From Stramenopiles sp. TOSAG23-3 (Eukaryota; Sar): a stretch of DNA of 18,707 nt. The stretch spans positions 1 to 18,707 of the forward strand of contig LT642420.1 in assembly GCA_900128585.1 (NCBI GenBank), given 5' to 3'. A program made the position numbers and the translations under genes. Below, piece by piece: positions 7,574 to 16,197 of this stretch (positions are counted from its first letter, which is position 1; each line of letters begins with the position of its first letter). The notes beneath the pieces were generated by a model, which was not told the origin of the DNA, did not search any database, and was given only the letters and a program-made list of their open reading frames with translations.

Positions 7574-9140
7574 GGTGCGTGCTGTGGGTAGAGGGTTTTA
7601 TACTTCGCTAATACTTTCTTAGCGTAAAATGCCCTAAGTGAATGCAGGTTTTGAAGAATGGCACGAATTAATTGCAATGTCTGAACTCAGCAAATTTATG
7701 TTCAACTATCTGATGCGAAACAGCAATTGTTCTAATGGAACATAAAACTATATAAACAGCAAGCGACTGCAACAGACGAGGGTGAATTTGTACTAGTAGC
7801 AGTGGTGTTAATTATGACAACCAACATACACGAAGAAGTAGTAATTTATTTATTATTTATTATTATATTACTTTTTCTTCTTCTATTCTTCTCTTCTCGA
7901 AGAAAGAAGAATGATTATTTTTATTATTGGCGTAGTACTGTACCGGTAGTAGTAGCCAAATGGAACCGTATGTCGATATCAGCAGGGACGGTGGGATAAT
8001 AAGGCAGTCGTTAAAAAACACTGGTGTAGCCACGAACGACACAGCAAGAAGAGCAAACATTCAAGACTCGACGACCGTTTGGCCTTTTTTGTACTTCTTG
8101 TATTGTTTTTTGCGTTATCGATTATTGTAACTGCTACATTACGAAGAAACACACGCAATGTACAATACAGTGACAGAACTGCGCACCATCTCATTTGAGC
8201 AACCAATCGATTGGCACCCCCCCCCACCTCGATTTATTATTGACCAAAAACTTCATCTTCTTCTTTCCGGGAGTACGGTATTATTATTATTATTGTAATA
8301 CCAAGTAACAAGGGAATGTCGTTTTATATTTAATTTTTGTTAGGTAAAAGTTGTAACCGACAAGAGCACATCGGAGTGGAACGAGACGAGTTGAGCAAAC
8401 TGCTTATTAGGTGTTGGTTGGTGCCAAAAAACTGCCCTGGGCTGTTCCTGGTTTTTTAATTTTAGTACTTCTTCGTGTATAATACAGTGTACGTAGAGTG
8501 AAATAGCGAATGGTATTTAATGTATAATTCCCCCCCCCATGTTTAATAACCGTGCAAAGTACAATACTAGGAGTGTTCTAACTTGAACTTCAGTCCACGA
8601 AGCTCGCATAATGAACATGGGGGGAGGACAACTGTTGCTCGATTCTATAAATTCTGCGACGTATGTTTTCTCAGAAGAATGAAAATAATGGAACGTTATA
8701 ATATATCAATGCTATATCTATGGATTAAATAATCTAATACAATATTATTTTCTCCTATTATAACACTATAATTTTCATATATTTAAATGATTAATTTCAA
8801 AATCGATGAATGAAATGAAAAACAACCCACCCAAACAACAACCTTCTTCCAATTATTATATTGTGATGTTATCTGATATTTATACCGGTAATAGTACGGG
8901 TATTATCGTCGCTGTTGCCGTTTTTTTTTTTTCTTTCTTTCTTTCTTTCAATCACAATCTCAATCAATAAAACAAAATGGTGGAGTAATATGTAAAAGGT
9001 GAGAATATGTACAAGGATTTTGACGTAGAATGGACGTAAAGAAGAAAGGAAGAGGATAAGCAAATATAGCGAAAAGAAAGGTTACTTTTAAAGCATCACT
9101 TGTTTTTTTTCTTTCTTTTTCACACTCTTACTTTATAAAG
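7574..9140. other. Divergent intergenic region between channel and Kelch genes
   Basis: This is the longest gap (about 1.57 kb) and carries the promoters of two divergent genes. It is AT-rich with ATT/TTA runs (8277-8295), two nine-base C runs (8217-8225 and 8530-8538), a poly-T/TTTC tract (8921-8949) and pyrimidine tracts just upstream of the Kelch start. The short frames here lack protein-like composition and start context. I searched by eye for tRNA B-box and snRNA-like motifs and found none. A somewhat GC-richer patch at 8345-8450 has no assignable function. Confidence 0.65.
8921..8949. repeat. Poly-T / TTTC pyrimidine tract
   Basis: Twelve T residues followed by repeated CTTT units. Similar tracts occur at 3768-3786 and 9104-9119. 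They are typical low-complexity spacer sequence in this window. Confidence 0.9.
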
Positions 9141-10553
9141 ATGGCTGCGTTTACGGGCCCAACCCAACAAAAGACTATGTTTTACGAAGAGATTGCGGCG
9201 GTGGAAGTTCCGTGCCACTCTTTGTCCCCATATTTAGCACCCCCAGTTGCCAAGCTGAACCTAGCTGGAAAGGGCAAGAATGCCAAAAAAAAAGCAAAGA
9301 AGCAGGCTGAAATGGAAAGGGAAAAAAAAATGGCCCTTGCGGCAAAGAAAAACGCCGTTTTACCGAAGGCCCGGGGCGGGGCAACTCTTACTTTTGTGCA
9401 AGCGACAAACAAAATTTACTTGATTGGCGGCGCAAACAGACAAGGGGAAGCGTTCGGCATGGAGTCAGTATATGTGTATGATTTGCAAACTGATGAGTGG
9501 GCGATTCAATCAGCAGAAGGGGACTTGCCGGAACCGCGAAGCGGTCACTCTGCTGTTAGCGTTGGAAACCTCTTGTACGTTTTCGGCGGACTATCACGAA
9601 CGCAAAAAGACTGCTTTAACGACGTACACGTTCTAGACACAAGCGCTTCGCCGATGCTGTGGACATTGGTTCGGGTGGATGACGCTACTAGTGAAGTCGA
9701 AAATCTAGACCTGGCTCCGTCCGTGGCGGCACCGCTGCCCCGAAATTCTCATACGGCAACCCTTGTTTTTCCCCATTTGAAAAGTGGTTCAGCATCGACT
9801 GCCACGAACGATAAAGAAAACAGTATGGCGGATCAATGCGACGAGGTCTGCGATGGCAAAGCTAATAGTGACGTAGTGAACAAAGACAGGGTTTACATGG
9901 TAGTGTTTGGTGGTGGATCTCCAAGCACTGGACCTATGAACGATGTACACATTTTGGATGTTACAGCTCCGGGACAGTGCCGTTGGGTGGCCACCACTGG
10001 GGGGAAGGTAGGCAGCACGATACAGGGCACACCACCCGACGCCAGGGAAATGCATAGCGCCGTGTTTATCCCTTCGGGTGCTGCACCGAACGCTGGGGGT
10101 AGTTTTGTTAGTGGGAATATTTACATTTTTGGAGGCCGGGGTGCAGAAAGCTTGCACCGAGACTGCGCCGTCCTGAACATTGAGACAATGACCTGGGTAA
10201 AAAATGAGTTTATCACAACTGCAATTTCGAGGCTAGGTCACGTGGCAGTCCCTATGACACCACAGCACATGGCGATTATGGGGGGATTCGACGGTGCTAA
10301 AGTTTGCCAAGATTTGATGATTTTAAATCTTAAAAATAAGCAATGGACAGAAGCATCATTGAAACCGAAGCCTTTGACTGAGCGTTTTGCGCATTCTGCC
10401 GCGTTCAACCTCGAAAAGCGTCAGGTGTACATTTTCGGGGGAAGCAATGCGAAACAGGAGTGCAACGATTTGATACGTATTGATTTATCTGGTATAAAAG
10501 ATGACTTTGATGCTGAGAAAGCCAATACAGATGGCGATGTGGTATTCGCATAA
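9141..10553 (+). CDS. Kelch-repeat beta-propeller protein with lysine-rich N-terminus
   Basis: The 470-residue product has a lysine-rich segment at 44-75, which could be a nucleolar/nuclear signal or basic helix, and then Kelch repeats to about 450. Six repeats are marked by their Gly-Gly pairs at 96-97 (YLIGG), 149-150 (YVFGG), 257-258 (VVFGG), 331-332 (YIFGG), 381-382 (IMGG) and 433-434 (YIFGG). The downstream aromatic and aspartate positions are also present (for example YVYDLQTDEW). That number fits a complete six-bladed propeller, a protein-binding platform. Insertions at about 182-248 and 311-324 are polar and low in complexity. The short acidic C-terminus follows the last blade. The start has strong context (A at -3, G at +4). 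There is no BTB, F-box or other partner domain. The basic N-terminus recalls KLHDC4/Kel3-like proteins, but I cannot assign the subfamily. Confidence 0.93.
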   Translation: MAAFTGPTQQKTMFYEEIAAVEVPCHSLSPYLAPPVAKLNLAGKGKNAKKKAKKQAEMEREKKMALAAKKNAVLPKARGGATLTFVQATNKIYLIGGANRQGEAFGMESVYVYDLQTDEWAIQSAEGDLPEPRSGHSAVSVGNLLYVFGGLSRTQKDCFNDVHVLDTSASPMLWTLVRVDDATSEVENLDLAPSVAAPLPRNSHTATLVFPHLKSGSASTATNDKENSMADQCDEVCDGKANSDVVNKDRVYMVVFGGGSPSTGPMNDVHILDVTAPGQCRWVATTGGKVGSTIQGTPPDAREMHSAVFIPSGAAPNAGGSFVSGNIYIFGGRGAESLHRDCAVLNIETMTWVKNEFITTAISRLGHVAVPMTPQHMAIMGGFDGAKVCQDLMILNLKNKQWTEASLKPKPLTERFAHSAAFNLEKRQVYIFGGSNAKQECNDLIRIDLSGIKDDFDAEKANTDGDVVFA

Positions 10554-10696
10554 AGCGCTTAAATCAATTCCTTAACTTCATGTTCATGCCATTCCCTATG
10601 GGAAGAGTGGGCCTCTAAATTACGCACCCACACCAGTTTTTAAAGTACCAATGTATTATATATTTTGTTTATTAAAAAACTTACAGTTAATTTTAT

Positions 10697-10718
10697 AAAT
10701 AACAGCCAATTTTTCTTG
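10697..10718 (+). repeat. Isolated copy of the AATAACAGCCAATTTTCTTG element
   Basis: It matches the core of the repeat cluster at 15719-16155 with one extra T, and it is preceded by a similar TTAATTTTATAAAT context. It lies about 145 bases after the Kelch stop codon. Confidence 0.85.
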
Positions 10719-10881
10719 TTTAATTCGTATGATAATTTAAATTTTACACTTTCTACAAAATATGATATTAAGTTTATTTAAAAACTCTTCTTTTGAAGTA
10801 CACAATTTAAAATAACAATAGGCCGAGAACAACATCCTCACAGCATTATTAAAATATAATAAATATAATATACATCAATTC

Positions 10882-10910
10882 CATCATCATCATCATTGTT
10901 GTTGTTGTTG
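10882..10910. repeat. Adjacent CAT and TTG trinucleotide microsatellites
   Basis: Five CAT units run directly into five TTG units. A pyrimidine-rich CTC/TTC tract follows at about 10944-10990. Confidence 0.9.
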
Positions 10911-11216
10911 AATTCTCTTTTAGTTTGGTGGTGGGTTGTTGTTGCCTCTCTTCTTTTTTTTCTTCTTTCTCTCCTCCTCCTCCTCCTCTCAGTTGTTGTT
11001 CCCCTCTCCTCTTTCCAATCGATCGAAGTCATCTATCTCTTGGTCATTTGCATTGATGACCTGTAAACGTCATAGTAGATGTCATAATCTCCCTTATTAA
11101 CCCAGATTCAATCAACTTTTTTTGCAATGAACTCACATAAGCACAATAATCCCGGTCTAATTAATTTTTCATATAACACCCCTCCCAGCAGCTGGGACGC
11201 AGTTGTTTGGTGAGCA

Positions 11217-12323
11217 ATGTTTTCGTACTTTGTGTCGACTACGGTAAAATTTGTGCTGGGAGTCTATGCAGGTTATAAAATTTTAGATTTCGTTACATTA
11301 TGGGTAGAACAAAGGCGGAGAGACAAGAGTGATCGGAATAGCTGGGACCTTATGGAAAAAGATCTTTACGCAGAGTCTGAACTTATTGAAGTGAGGGACG
11401 GAAGGCGTCTGTGCGTGCTTAGGTTACCGCGGGTGAACGTACAGGCACGGGCGGAAGGGGTAATGTTTTTTATACACGGTTCGATGGCTCGCCTGTCACA
11501 ATTTAAAGATCAAATAACATACTTTCGCCAGGTGGGTTACAATGTTATTGCATATGATTACTTTGGGATGGGGAGAAGCCCAAAGGAAAGCATGAACCCA
11601 GGCGACTACAGTACCGACGAGCACACTGCAGACTTACTCCGTTTATATGAACTGTTCCTGGGAGGTGATTCGCAAACGCAAGGTTCAGATTTGCATTGGG
11701 TGCGCGGTCCTGTTCACATTGTCGGCCATTCTTTCGGTTGCAGCCAGGCGCTGCGCCTGAGCCATCATGTTCTTTTAAATTACGGCAAAAGCCAGAACAT
11801 TCTGCGAAGTGTCACTTTGCTGGGAAGTGGAATCCCATCACCAGGGAAAATGAAGCAGGCGCGCCGAATCTTCTCGTTGCCGCTCTGGATTCTGCGATTG
11901 TTGCACCCACTGCTTTCTTCAGGGTTCAAGGATCGTGCACTGCACCCGGATACTGTAAAAGGCAACGAAGCCGGAAATTTAATTCATATCAGATTGCTCA
12001 AATTTTCGGAAGCAGTGTCTGGGGCAAACCCAATGCATGTTGTCCAACCCTTCTATTTACAGATGCAGCAAATCGATGAACTAACCGCTCGATCAGTTGC
12101 GAAGATGGCAAAAGAGCATAATGTGAAAATATTGATGCTGACTGGGGAGGCTGATAAATTGACCACCGTGAAATCTTGCAAAGAATTAGCTGGGACCTGG
12201 TTGGCGCAAGCGGACCCAAAAATAGTAATTCTCCCTTTAGCATCGCACCAAGTAATGCAAGAGCAACCAGAGAAAACGAATAAGTTAATAATGGAATTTG
12301 TTCAGGGGAGTTGCACTCACTGA
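11217..12323 (+). CDS. Membrane-anchored alpha/beta hydrolase (ABHD8-like)
   Basis: The 368-residue product begins with a hydrophobic signal-anchor helix (about 2-30) followed by basic residues ERRRRD-like (31-40), which suggests a single-pass anchor. The alpha/beta hydrolase fold follows: oxyanion-loop FFIHGS (84-89), AYDYFGMGRSP (112-122), nucleophile elbow GHSFG with Ser172, acidic residue Asp313 in LTGEADKL, and His344 in ASHQVMQ. All three catalytic residues are present, so the enzyme should be active as an esterase, lipase or acyl-hydrolase. The cap region (about 205-290) is helical and contains GNEAGN (249-254). Spacing and motifs resemble animal ABHD8 and related proteins, but the substrate cannot be inferred. 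The ATG at 11217 is the first in frame and yields the hydrophobic helix directly, with G at -3. The gene is convergent with the F-BAR gene. Confidence 0.9.
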   Translation: MFSYFVSTTVKFVLGVYAGYKILDFVTLWVEQRRRDKSDRNSWDLMEKDLYAESELIEVRDGRRLCVLRLPRVNVQARAEGVMFFIHGSMARLSQFKDQITYFRQVGYNVIAYDYFGMGRSPKESMNPGDYSTDEHTADLLRLYELFLGGDSQTQGSDLHWVRGPVHIVGHSFGCSQALRLSHHVLLNYGKSQNILRSVTLLGSGIPSPGKMKQARRIFSLPLWILRLLHPLLSSGFKDRALHPDTVKGNEAGNLIHIRLLKFSEAVSGANPMHVVQPFYLQMQQIDELTARSVAKMAKEHNVKILMLTGEADKLTTVKSCKELAGTWLAQADPKIVILPLASHQVMQEQPEKTNKLIMEFVQGSCTH

Positions 12324-12466
12324 CTGTGATACATTGAAAGATTTTAAGTACATATATAAGTATCATAACCTATGTTATCATATGTTATCATATCTAAACC
12401 TTCGCTTACTTTTTTGAATTACACATGTACTTGGACTTCCATTAACACGCACACTTCCCCCGAGCT

Positions 12467-13789
12467 TTAATCACCACTCGAATGTTCCAAAACGTTTTTC
12501 ACGAACTCGTCTATGTAAAGGTCTATTTCACTGTGGTAGTCCGAATGTTCATCTATCTGCCCCGGCTTGCCCGCCCTACTTCTGCTCTCTGTTCGCTGGG
12601 TACCTTCAGGAAGCCCCCCCTCTGCACTAAGCACAGTTTTTTCTTCTATCTGTTTACAAACAGCCCTCAAGTCATATGAACATCTGGTTTACAAATAAAA
12701 TTGCCGGGAAAATGTTAGCATGGACAAAACGATACGGAATAAAAGGTAAAATTACACTTACGATGCAAACTTTGAGCATCCAGAAACGCAGATTCGTCTT
12801 AATGAATCCCCCAATGCTGTTATGCGCCGCTTTTCTGACGCCTCAAATATAACCCAAAAATTACTGACGGCAACATCGGAAAGGGCTTTCGCTTCATCAT
12901 ATTCCTGCTTCATGTTGGCGGCCTTTTCCAACAGTTCATTGCCGCGTTTAATTTTGTTATCTATGGTCTCTGAAAGACCTGGTTTTAGGTGGCTGTTTAT
13001 TTTGCTTGCACTATTGGCTAACCACGCAGAAAATTTTGATGGAAGAACTACATGTTTTTCATCACCCCCACCAACACTTTCCTTGTTTTCCTGGTCACCA
13101 GTCTCATTCCCACGACGGTTTTCTGTGGATTGCTGTGCACTACTTTCAATCTTCCCCACTTGTTCATCCCCAACCGATTCTTGACTACCTGCCTGTCCGC
13201 CATTACTGCTTACCCTCCCGTTCATACCACTCGCAAAGAAGTCGTCGAATGACATTTTCACAGCACAATGGTCGTCGTTACCACTTCCCCCCGCCGCGGG
13301 CTGTAATGCCTGCTGCTCTTTCTGCACGTGTGCATTCGCTTTGGACGCTTGTTGCGCAGCGTGCGAATGGTCTTTGCTTTTTTTGTTTAAATTTTTGACT
13401 ATTTTTTTTACTTCCATCACAGCCTGTTTAACCTGTTGTTGATTTTTTTCCTTCACGTGTTTTAAAGGTACAATCGCCTCCAGGTTCAACGCCTTAACAA
13501 ATTCTTCACTCTGTCGGCTTTCGTTCAACAAAAATCCTCTAAAACACGCAAGGCTTTCTTTCACCATTGGGTTATCTTCCGTTTCCTCGATGGCGCTTGC
13601 AGACGCCAATCGTTTCAAACTCTGTGAATAAGCTTTGTTAATATCAAGGTATTGTTTAATAAAGCTAGTCGCTCGCTGCAGACTTTTTGCCCCGACCTCA
13701 GCTTGGCCCTTTAAGGGGTCAAAGGCCGACAACGGCAAGTCCGCGTAAGACAGCAAACGCGTCTCACATTTTTTCACCTCCTCGGACAT
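12467..13789 (-). CDS. F-BAR-like membrane-curvature protein, two exons
   Basis: Coding exons are 12762-13789 and 12467-12683, joined across a 78-base intron; the spliced product is 414 aa. Exon 1 ends with two bases of a Ser codon, and exon 2 completes it and stays in frame to a TAA. The N-terminal part (about 23-155) looks like an FCH/F-BAR helical module: FDPLKGQAEVGAKSL, NKAYSQSLKRLA, PMVKESLACFRGF and ESRQSEEFVKAL. A polar Gly/Ser/Gln-rich insertion (about 160-245) separates it from a second helical part (about 250-335) with the F-BAR-like motifs EYDEAKALSDVAVSNF and EKRRITALGDSL. The C-terminal 71 residues encoded by exon 2 are polar and end in an acidic helix. There is no SH3 domain. 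Such proteins bind anionic membranes as curved dimers in endocytosis or cytoskeletal remodelling. Family assignment is by pattern and moderately sure; a different BAR subtype is possible. Confidence 0.82.
12684..12761 (-). other. Spliceosomal intron in the F-BAR-like gene
   Basis: On the minus strand the segment begins GTAAGT, has a TGCTAAC branch-site-like motif about 36 bases before the end, and ends AAACCAG. Without splicing the frame would hit the TAA inside GTAAGT. Removing these 78 bases joins two open frames in phase 2 and adds 71 residues. It is the clearest intron in the window and gives the splice-site consensus of this genome. Confidence 0.9.
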
Positions 13790-14366
13790 ATGTAACAGCT
13801 ACCAAGTTCTTTCTTGCGGCACTATCTTTCATACGCATCTGGTTTTAAAATCAGTCCTATTCTCTTCTGTCTTTTCTTTATTGTTTCAAATACATTCGCA
13901 ATCCTGTGGTTTGGTTGATCAATATATTTTTTCTTTTTTAATTATTATATTATTGTTTTTGTTTTTCTTCGTTTATATATTATGTACACTTTTTTTTTGT
14001 TGTTGTTATTAATTTTAATAATAAATATGATCTAATAATACTACTAGTCTAGAAGAACGAAGAAGAAAATCTATTATTAATAATAATAGTAGGATATGAT
14101 GATAAAATCTTCTATAAAAAATATGTAAAATCTTCATACTCAGCTCCTCTCCTCCCTCTCCTCCTCCTCCTCGGGTGTCTCCTTTTGTATTATACGTATA
14201 CCGGCGGTGCCTATTATACCTGGTACTGGTAACTGGTAGTAGGCAAAAAAATAATTTAGATGATGATGTGTGTATTGTTGTATTATAGTATGTTTTTCAT
14301 GACTATTTTGTTCAATCGATCAATATAATATTTATAGATAGTAATAGAATACTAAAATTAAACTTT

Positions 14367-14412
14367 CTTCTTTCTTCTTCAGAGAGAGACGAGAAGGAGA
14401 AGAAGAAAGAAG
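14367..14412. repeat. Polypyrimidine/polypurine inverted repeat
   Basis: Bases 14367-14380 (CTTCTTTCTTCTTC) are the perfect reverse complement of 14399-14412, separated by 18 purine-rich bases. The strand asymmetry allows a hairpin or triplex. Confidence 0.9.
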
Positions 14413-14505
14413 GAAATAGTATAATATTAGTACGGTAATTTATGATGATGAAAGTCTTTTTTTATTAATGAAAATATGATGAAGAAAGAAGAGAAGAAAG
14501 AAAAT

Positions 14506-14520
14506 GTAGTAGTAGTAGTA
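14506..14520. repeat. GTA trinucleotide microsatellite
   Basis: Five perfect GTA units in an AT-rich spacer, directly after a GAAGAAAG-rich purine tract. Confidence 0.85.
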
Positions 14521-14779
14521 AATCAAATCTCATATTTTTTAAAAATCTCATCAGCAGTGCAGTAGAGAGGTGCAGGTACACGGTAGTAATGAATATTAAT
14601 TAACTAAAGCTTTTTTACGAAGACAACTATAATTATAAATAAAAAGGTATGTTAGTTATTATGGGCAACAGTGAATTAATCCCATTCTCACAAAGGTAAT
14701 AATTATTAAAGGCATAAATATTCAAAGAAAGAAAGGGTAGTGGATTAAAGAGGAGGGATTCGTTTACAATTAAGTACGT

Positions 14780-15376
14780 ATGGGCAACACACAGCCAAAC
14801 CATGCTGGAAGTGATGGAAAGGGAGGGGGTGCATTTTCATGCATAGGGAGTGGTAGTGAAAAGAAGAATGTGAAGAAAGGAATGCGGCCGAGACTGGCGT
14901 TTGAAAAAATAGATAAAAATGCTAACGCCAACTCATCCAGTGGAGGGGGCCTGTGTGCGGCCCCGAGGGATACGTGCGTTGGGATCGTAGGGAAAAACGA
15001 TGAACAGGTTGAAAAGAGAGCGACGCTAACGCAAGAACAGTGGGCTTTGAAGAAGGAGGAATTGAAGCGACGTATGCGCAGCAATTTAAGAGACGGCCGT
15101 ACGAAGAAAGCCGATTCATTTACCCCAAATAAGAGCGTCAACAACAACGTGTATTTTGACGAGCCTTGCCAGTGCAAAGGGATATGTGTATGCCGATATA
15201 AAAAAGCGGCAATGCTTACAAACGATGCAAAATCGGCGCAGTCTAGTTTTGACGAAAGGATAAAAAAATTGAAAAACCAAATAGCAAAAGAGAAGTACCG
15301 GGAGAAAATGGAAAATGCACGACGGGCTGGTGCAGGAACGAGGAGCAGTACCGGTAAGAGCTACGTCGACGTTTGA
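14780..15376 (+). CDS. Uncharacterised basic protein, Met-Gly start, with CxCx3CxC cluster
   Basis: The 198-residue product is not recognised. It starts MGNTQPNH, so removal of Met could leave an N-terminal Gly for myristoylation, though Pro at position 6 is not the preferred Ser/Thr. A Gly/Ser-rich first third (1-70) holds single cysteines at 21, 59 and 66. A charged helix (about 82-105, EEQ/KKEELKRR-type) follows. Then comes a compact cluster CQCKGICVC at 130-138 (C130, C132, C136, C138), and a basic coiled-coil-like helix at about 155-182. The cluster spacing suggests a small metal-binding site or lipidation. The composition is coding-like and GC-rich compared with the spacers on both sides. 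A GTAAGA near 15353 resembles a splice donor, but no suitable acceptor is obvious, so the TGA at 15374-15376 is kept as the end. Confidence 0.75.
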   Translation: MGNTQPNHAGSDGKGGGAFSCIGSGSEKKNVKKGMRPRLAFEKIDKNANANSSSGGGLCAAPRDTCVGIVGKNDEQVEKRATLTQEQWALKKEELKRRMRSNLRDGRTKKADSFTPNKSVNNNVYFDEPCQCKGICVCRYKKAAMLTNDAKSAQSSFDERIKKLKNQIAKEKYREKMENARRAGAGTRSSTGKSYVDV

Positions 15377-15466
15377 TTTTCTAACAGTTTAAGAGTTAAA
15401 AATATGTCCAGAAGAGTTGGCGTTTAAAAAAAATTATTTTAATCCTGATTTAACTTTACTCATCCA

Positions 15467-15921
15467 TGGAGTACACACATGAGAATCATAATCAAGACTA
15501 CAGGATCAAACTCAATACCGATCATTATTTCATTGAGCAGTACCACAGACAACGAGCCCCTTTAAAAATTTTATGCCGCTGTGTACTTTTAAGACCAACC
15601 AATTGGAATCTTGACCAGAACTTGGGGAGGCCAATTATTATTTAATATCTTGTAAAATCTCAGGGAGCCGAGATAACTTCGCAGTATATGAAGAAGATAA
15701 ATTTTAATTACACACTTAAAATAACCAGCCAATTTTTTTGATTTTATATAAAAAGCAGCAAGAAAATTGACTGTTATTTTATATTTGATATTCATTTTCG
15801 CAGTACACGCATTAATTTTAGCTACTTAAATAACAGCCAATTTTCTTGTTAAAAAGCAGTGCTAATCCATCTACTGATTCAGATCATAAATGGAGTACAT
15901 CTGAGAATGATAGTCAAGACT
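15467..15921. repeat. Diverged direct repeat, about 424-base offset
   Basis: Bases 15467-15500 and 15891-15921 share TGGAGTAC, GAGAAT and TCAAGACTA in the same order with a few substitutions and a 3-base gap. Downstream of each, TTCGCAGTA and the AACAGCCAATTTT core recur. This suggests two decayed copies of one element in the same orientation. Confidence 0.75.
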
Positions 15922-16155
15922 AAGTGGCAAGGGTATATCGATTTAGTAAAACCAAAAGAGCAAAGATTAAGTTCGCAGTTCATGAGCTGAAGGAATGTAA
16001 AAACCTATAGAATGTCTAAATCTAGATTTCAGTTCGCAGTACATTAATTTTAATTACTTGTAAATAACAGCCTATTTTCTTGTTTTTAAAAAATATAATA
16101 TAACACATACGCCTTTATTTTGTTTTAATGTGTTAAATAACAGCCAATTTTCTTG
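15719..16155. repeat. Cluster of five AATAACAGCCAATTTTCTTG elements
   Basis: Direct copies lie at 15719-15740 (diverged), 15828-15848, 16062-16082 (one substitution) and 16135-16155. An inverted copy lies at 15759-15780. The first copy and the inverted copy form a long imperfect hairpin. Several copies are preceded by TTCGCAGTA and TTAATTTTA and followed by T-rich sequence or AAAAAGCAG. A sixth copy is at 10697-10718. The structure recalls a decayed non-autonomous mobile element. Confidence 0.85.
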
Positions 16156-16197
16156 TTTTTAATGTGTATATTAATGATACCTTTTTAACCACATGTT

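Larger units (their letters stand above)
10554..11216. other. Intergenic region with simple repeats and one interspersed-repeat copy
   Basis: This lies between two plus-strand genes, so it is the 3' flank of the Kelch gene and the promoter of the hydrolase. It contains one copy of the AATAACAGCCAATTTTCTTG element (10697-10718), CAT and TTG trinucleotide runs (10882-10910) and a CT-rich pyrimidine tract (about 10944-10990). No coding sequence is supported. Confidence 0.7.
13790..14779. other. Divergent intergenic region, AT-rich with purine/pyrimidine tracts
   Basis: About 1 kb between two divergent genes. It holds TTATT/AATAAT runs, a CT-rich block (14145-14172), an inverted polypyrimidine/polypurine repeat (14367-14412), GAAGAAAGAA tracts (14480-14500) and a GTA run (14506-14520). 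There is no plausible coding frame. Both promoters should lie here, but I cannot point to a specific motif. Confidence 0.7.
15377..16197. other. Convergent intergenic region filled by a degenerate repeat cluster
   Basis: The gap separates the 3' ends of two convergent genes and is five times longer than the other two convergent gaps. It consists largely of diverged copies of an AT-rich repeat with segments TGGAGTAC...CAAGACTA (15467-15500 and 15891-15921), TTCGCAGTAC (15679, 15799 and 16033 regions), TTAATTTTAATTACTT and AATAACAGCCAATTTTCTTG. No coding frame is supported. Confidence 0.8.

Noticed and set aside
7979-8227. Minus-strand frame of 82 codons in the channel/Kelch spacer
   Set aside because: The composition is unlike the real genes here, no domain is recognised, and it starts inside a C-run/repeat context.
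9131-9140. CTTTATAAAG directly before the Kelch start codon as a TATA box
   Set aside because: It abuts the ATG, leaving no room for a transcription start and 5' UTR. It is more likely just AT-rich leader.
10838-11032. Minus-strand Arg/Glu-rich frame of 64 codons
   Set aside because: It is a translation of CT/CTC and CAT/TTG microsatellites, not a gene.
15352-15397. GTAAGAG...CTAACAG as an intron at the end of the Cys-cluster gene
   Set aside because: The implied intron would be only about 34 bases, and the unspliced frame ends normally with TGA.
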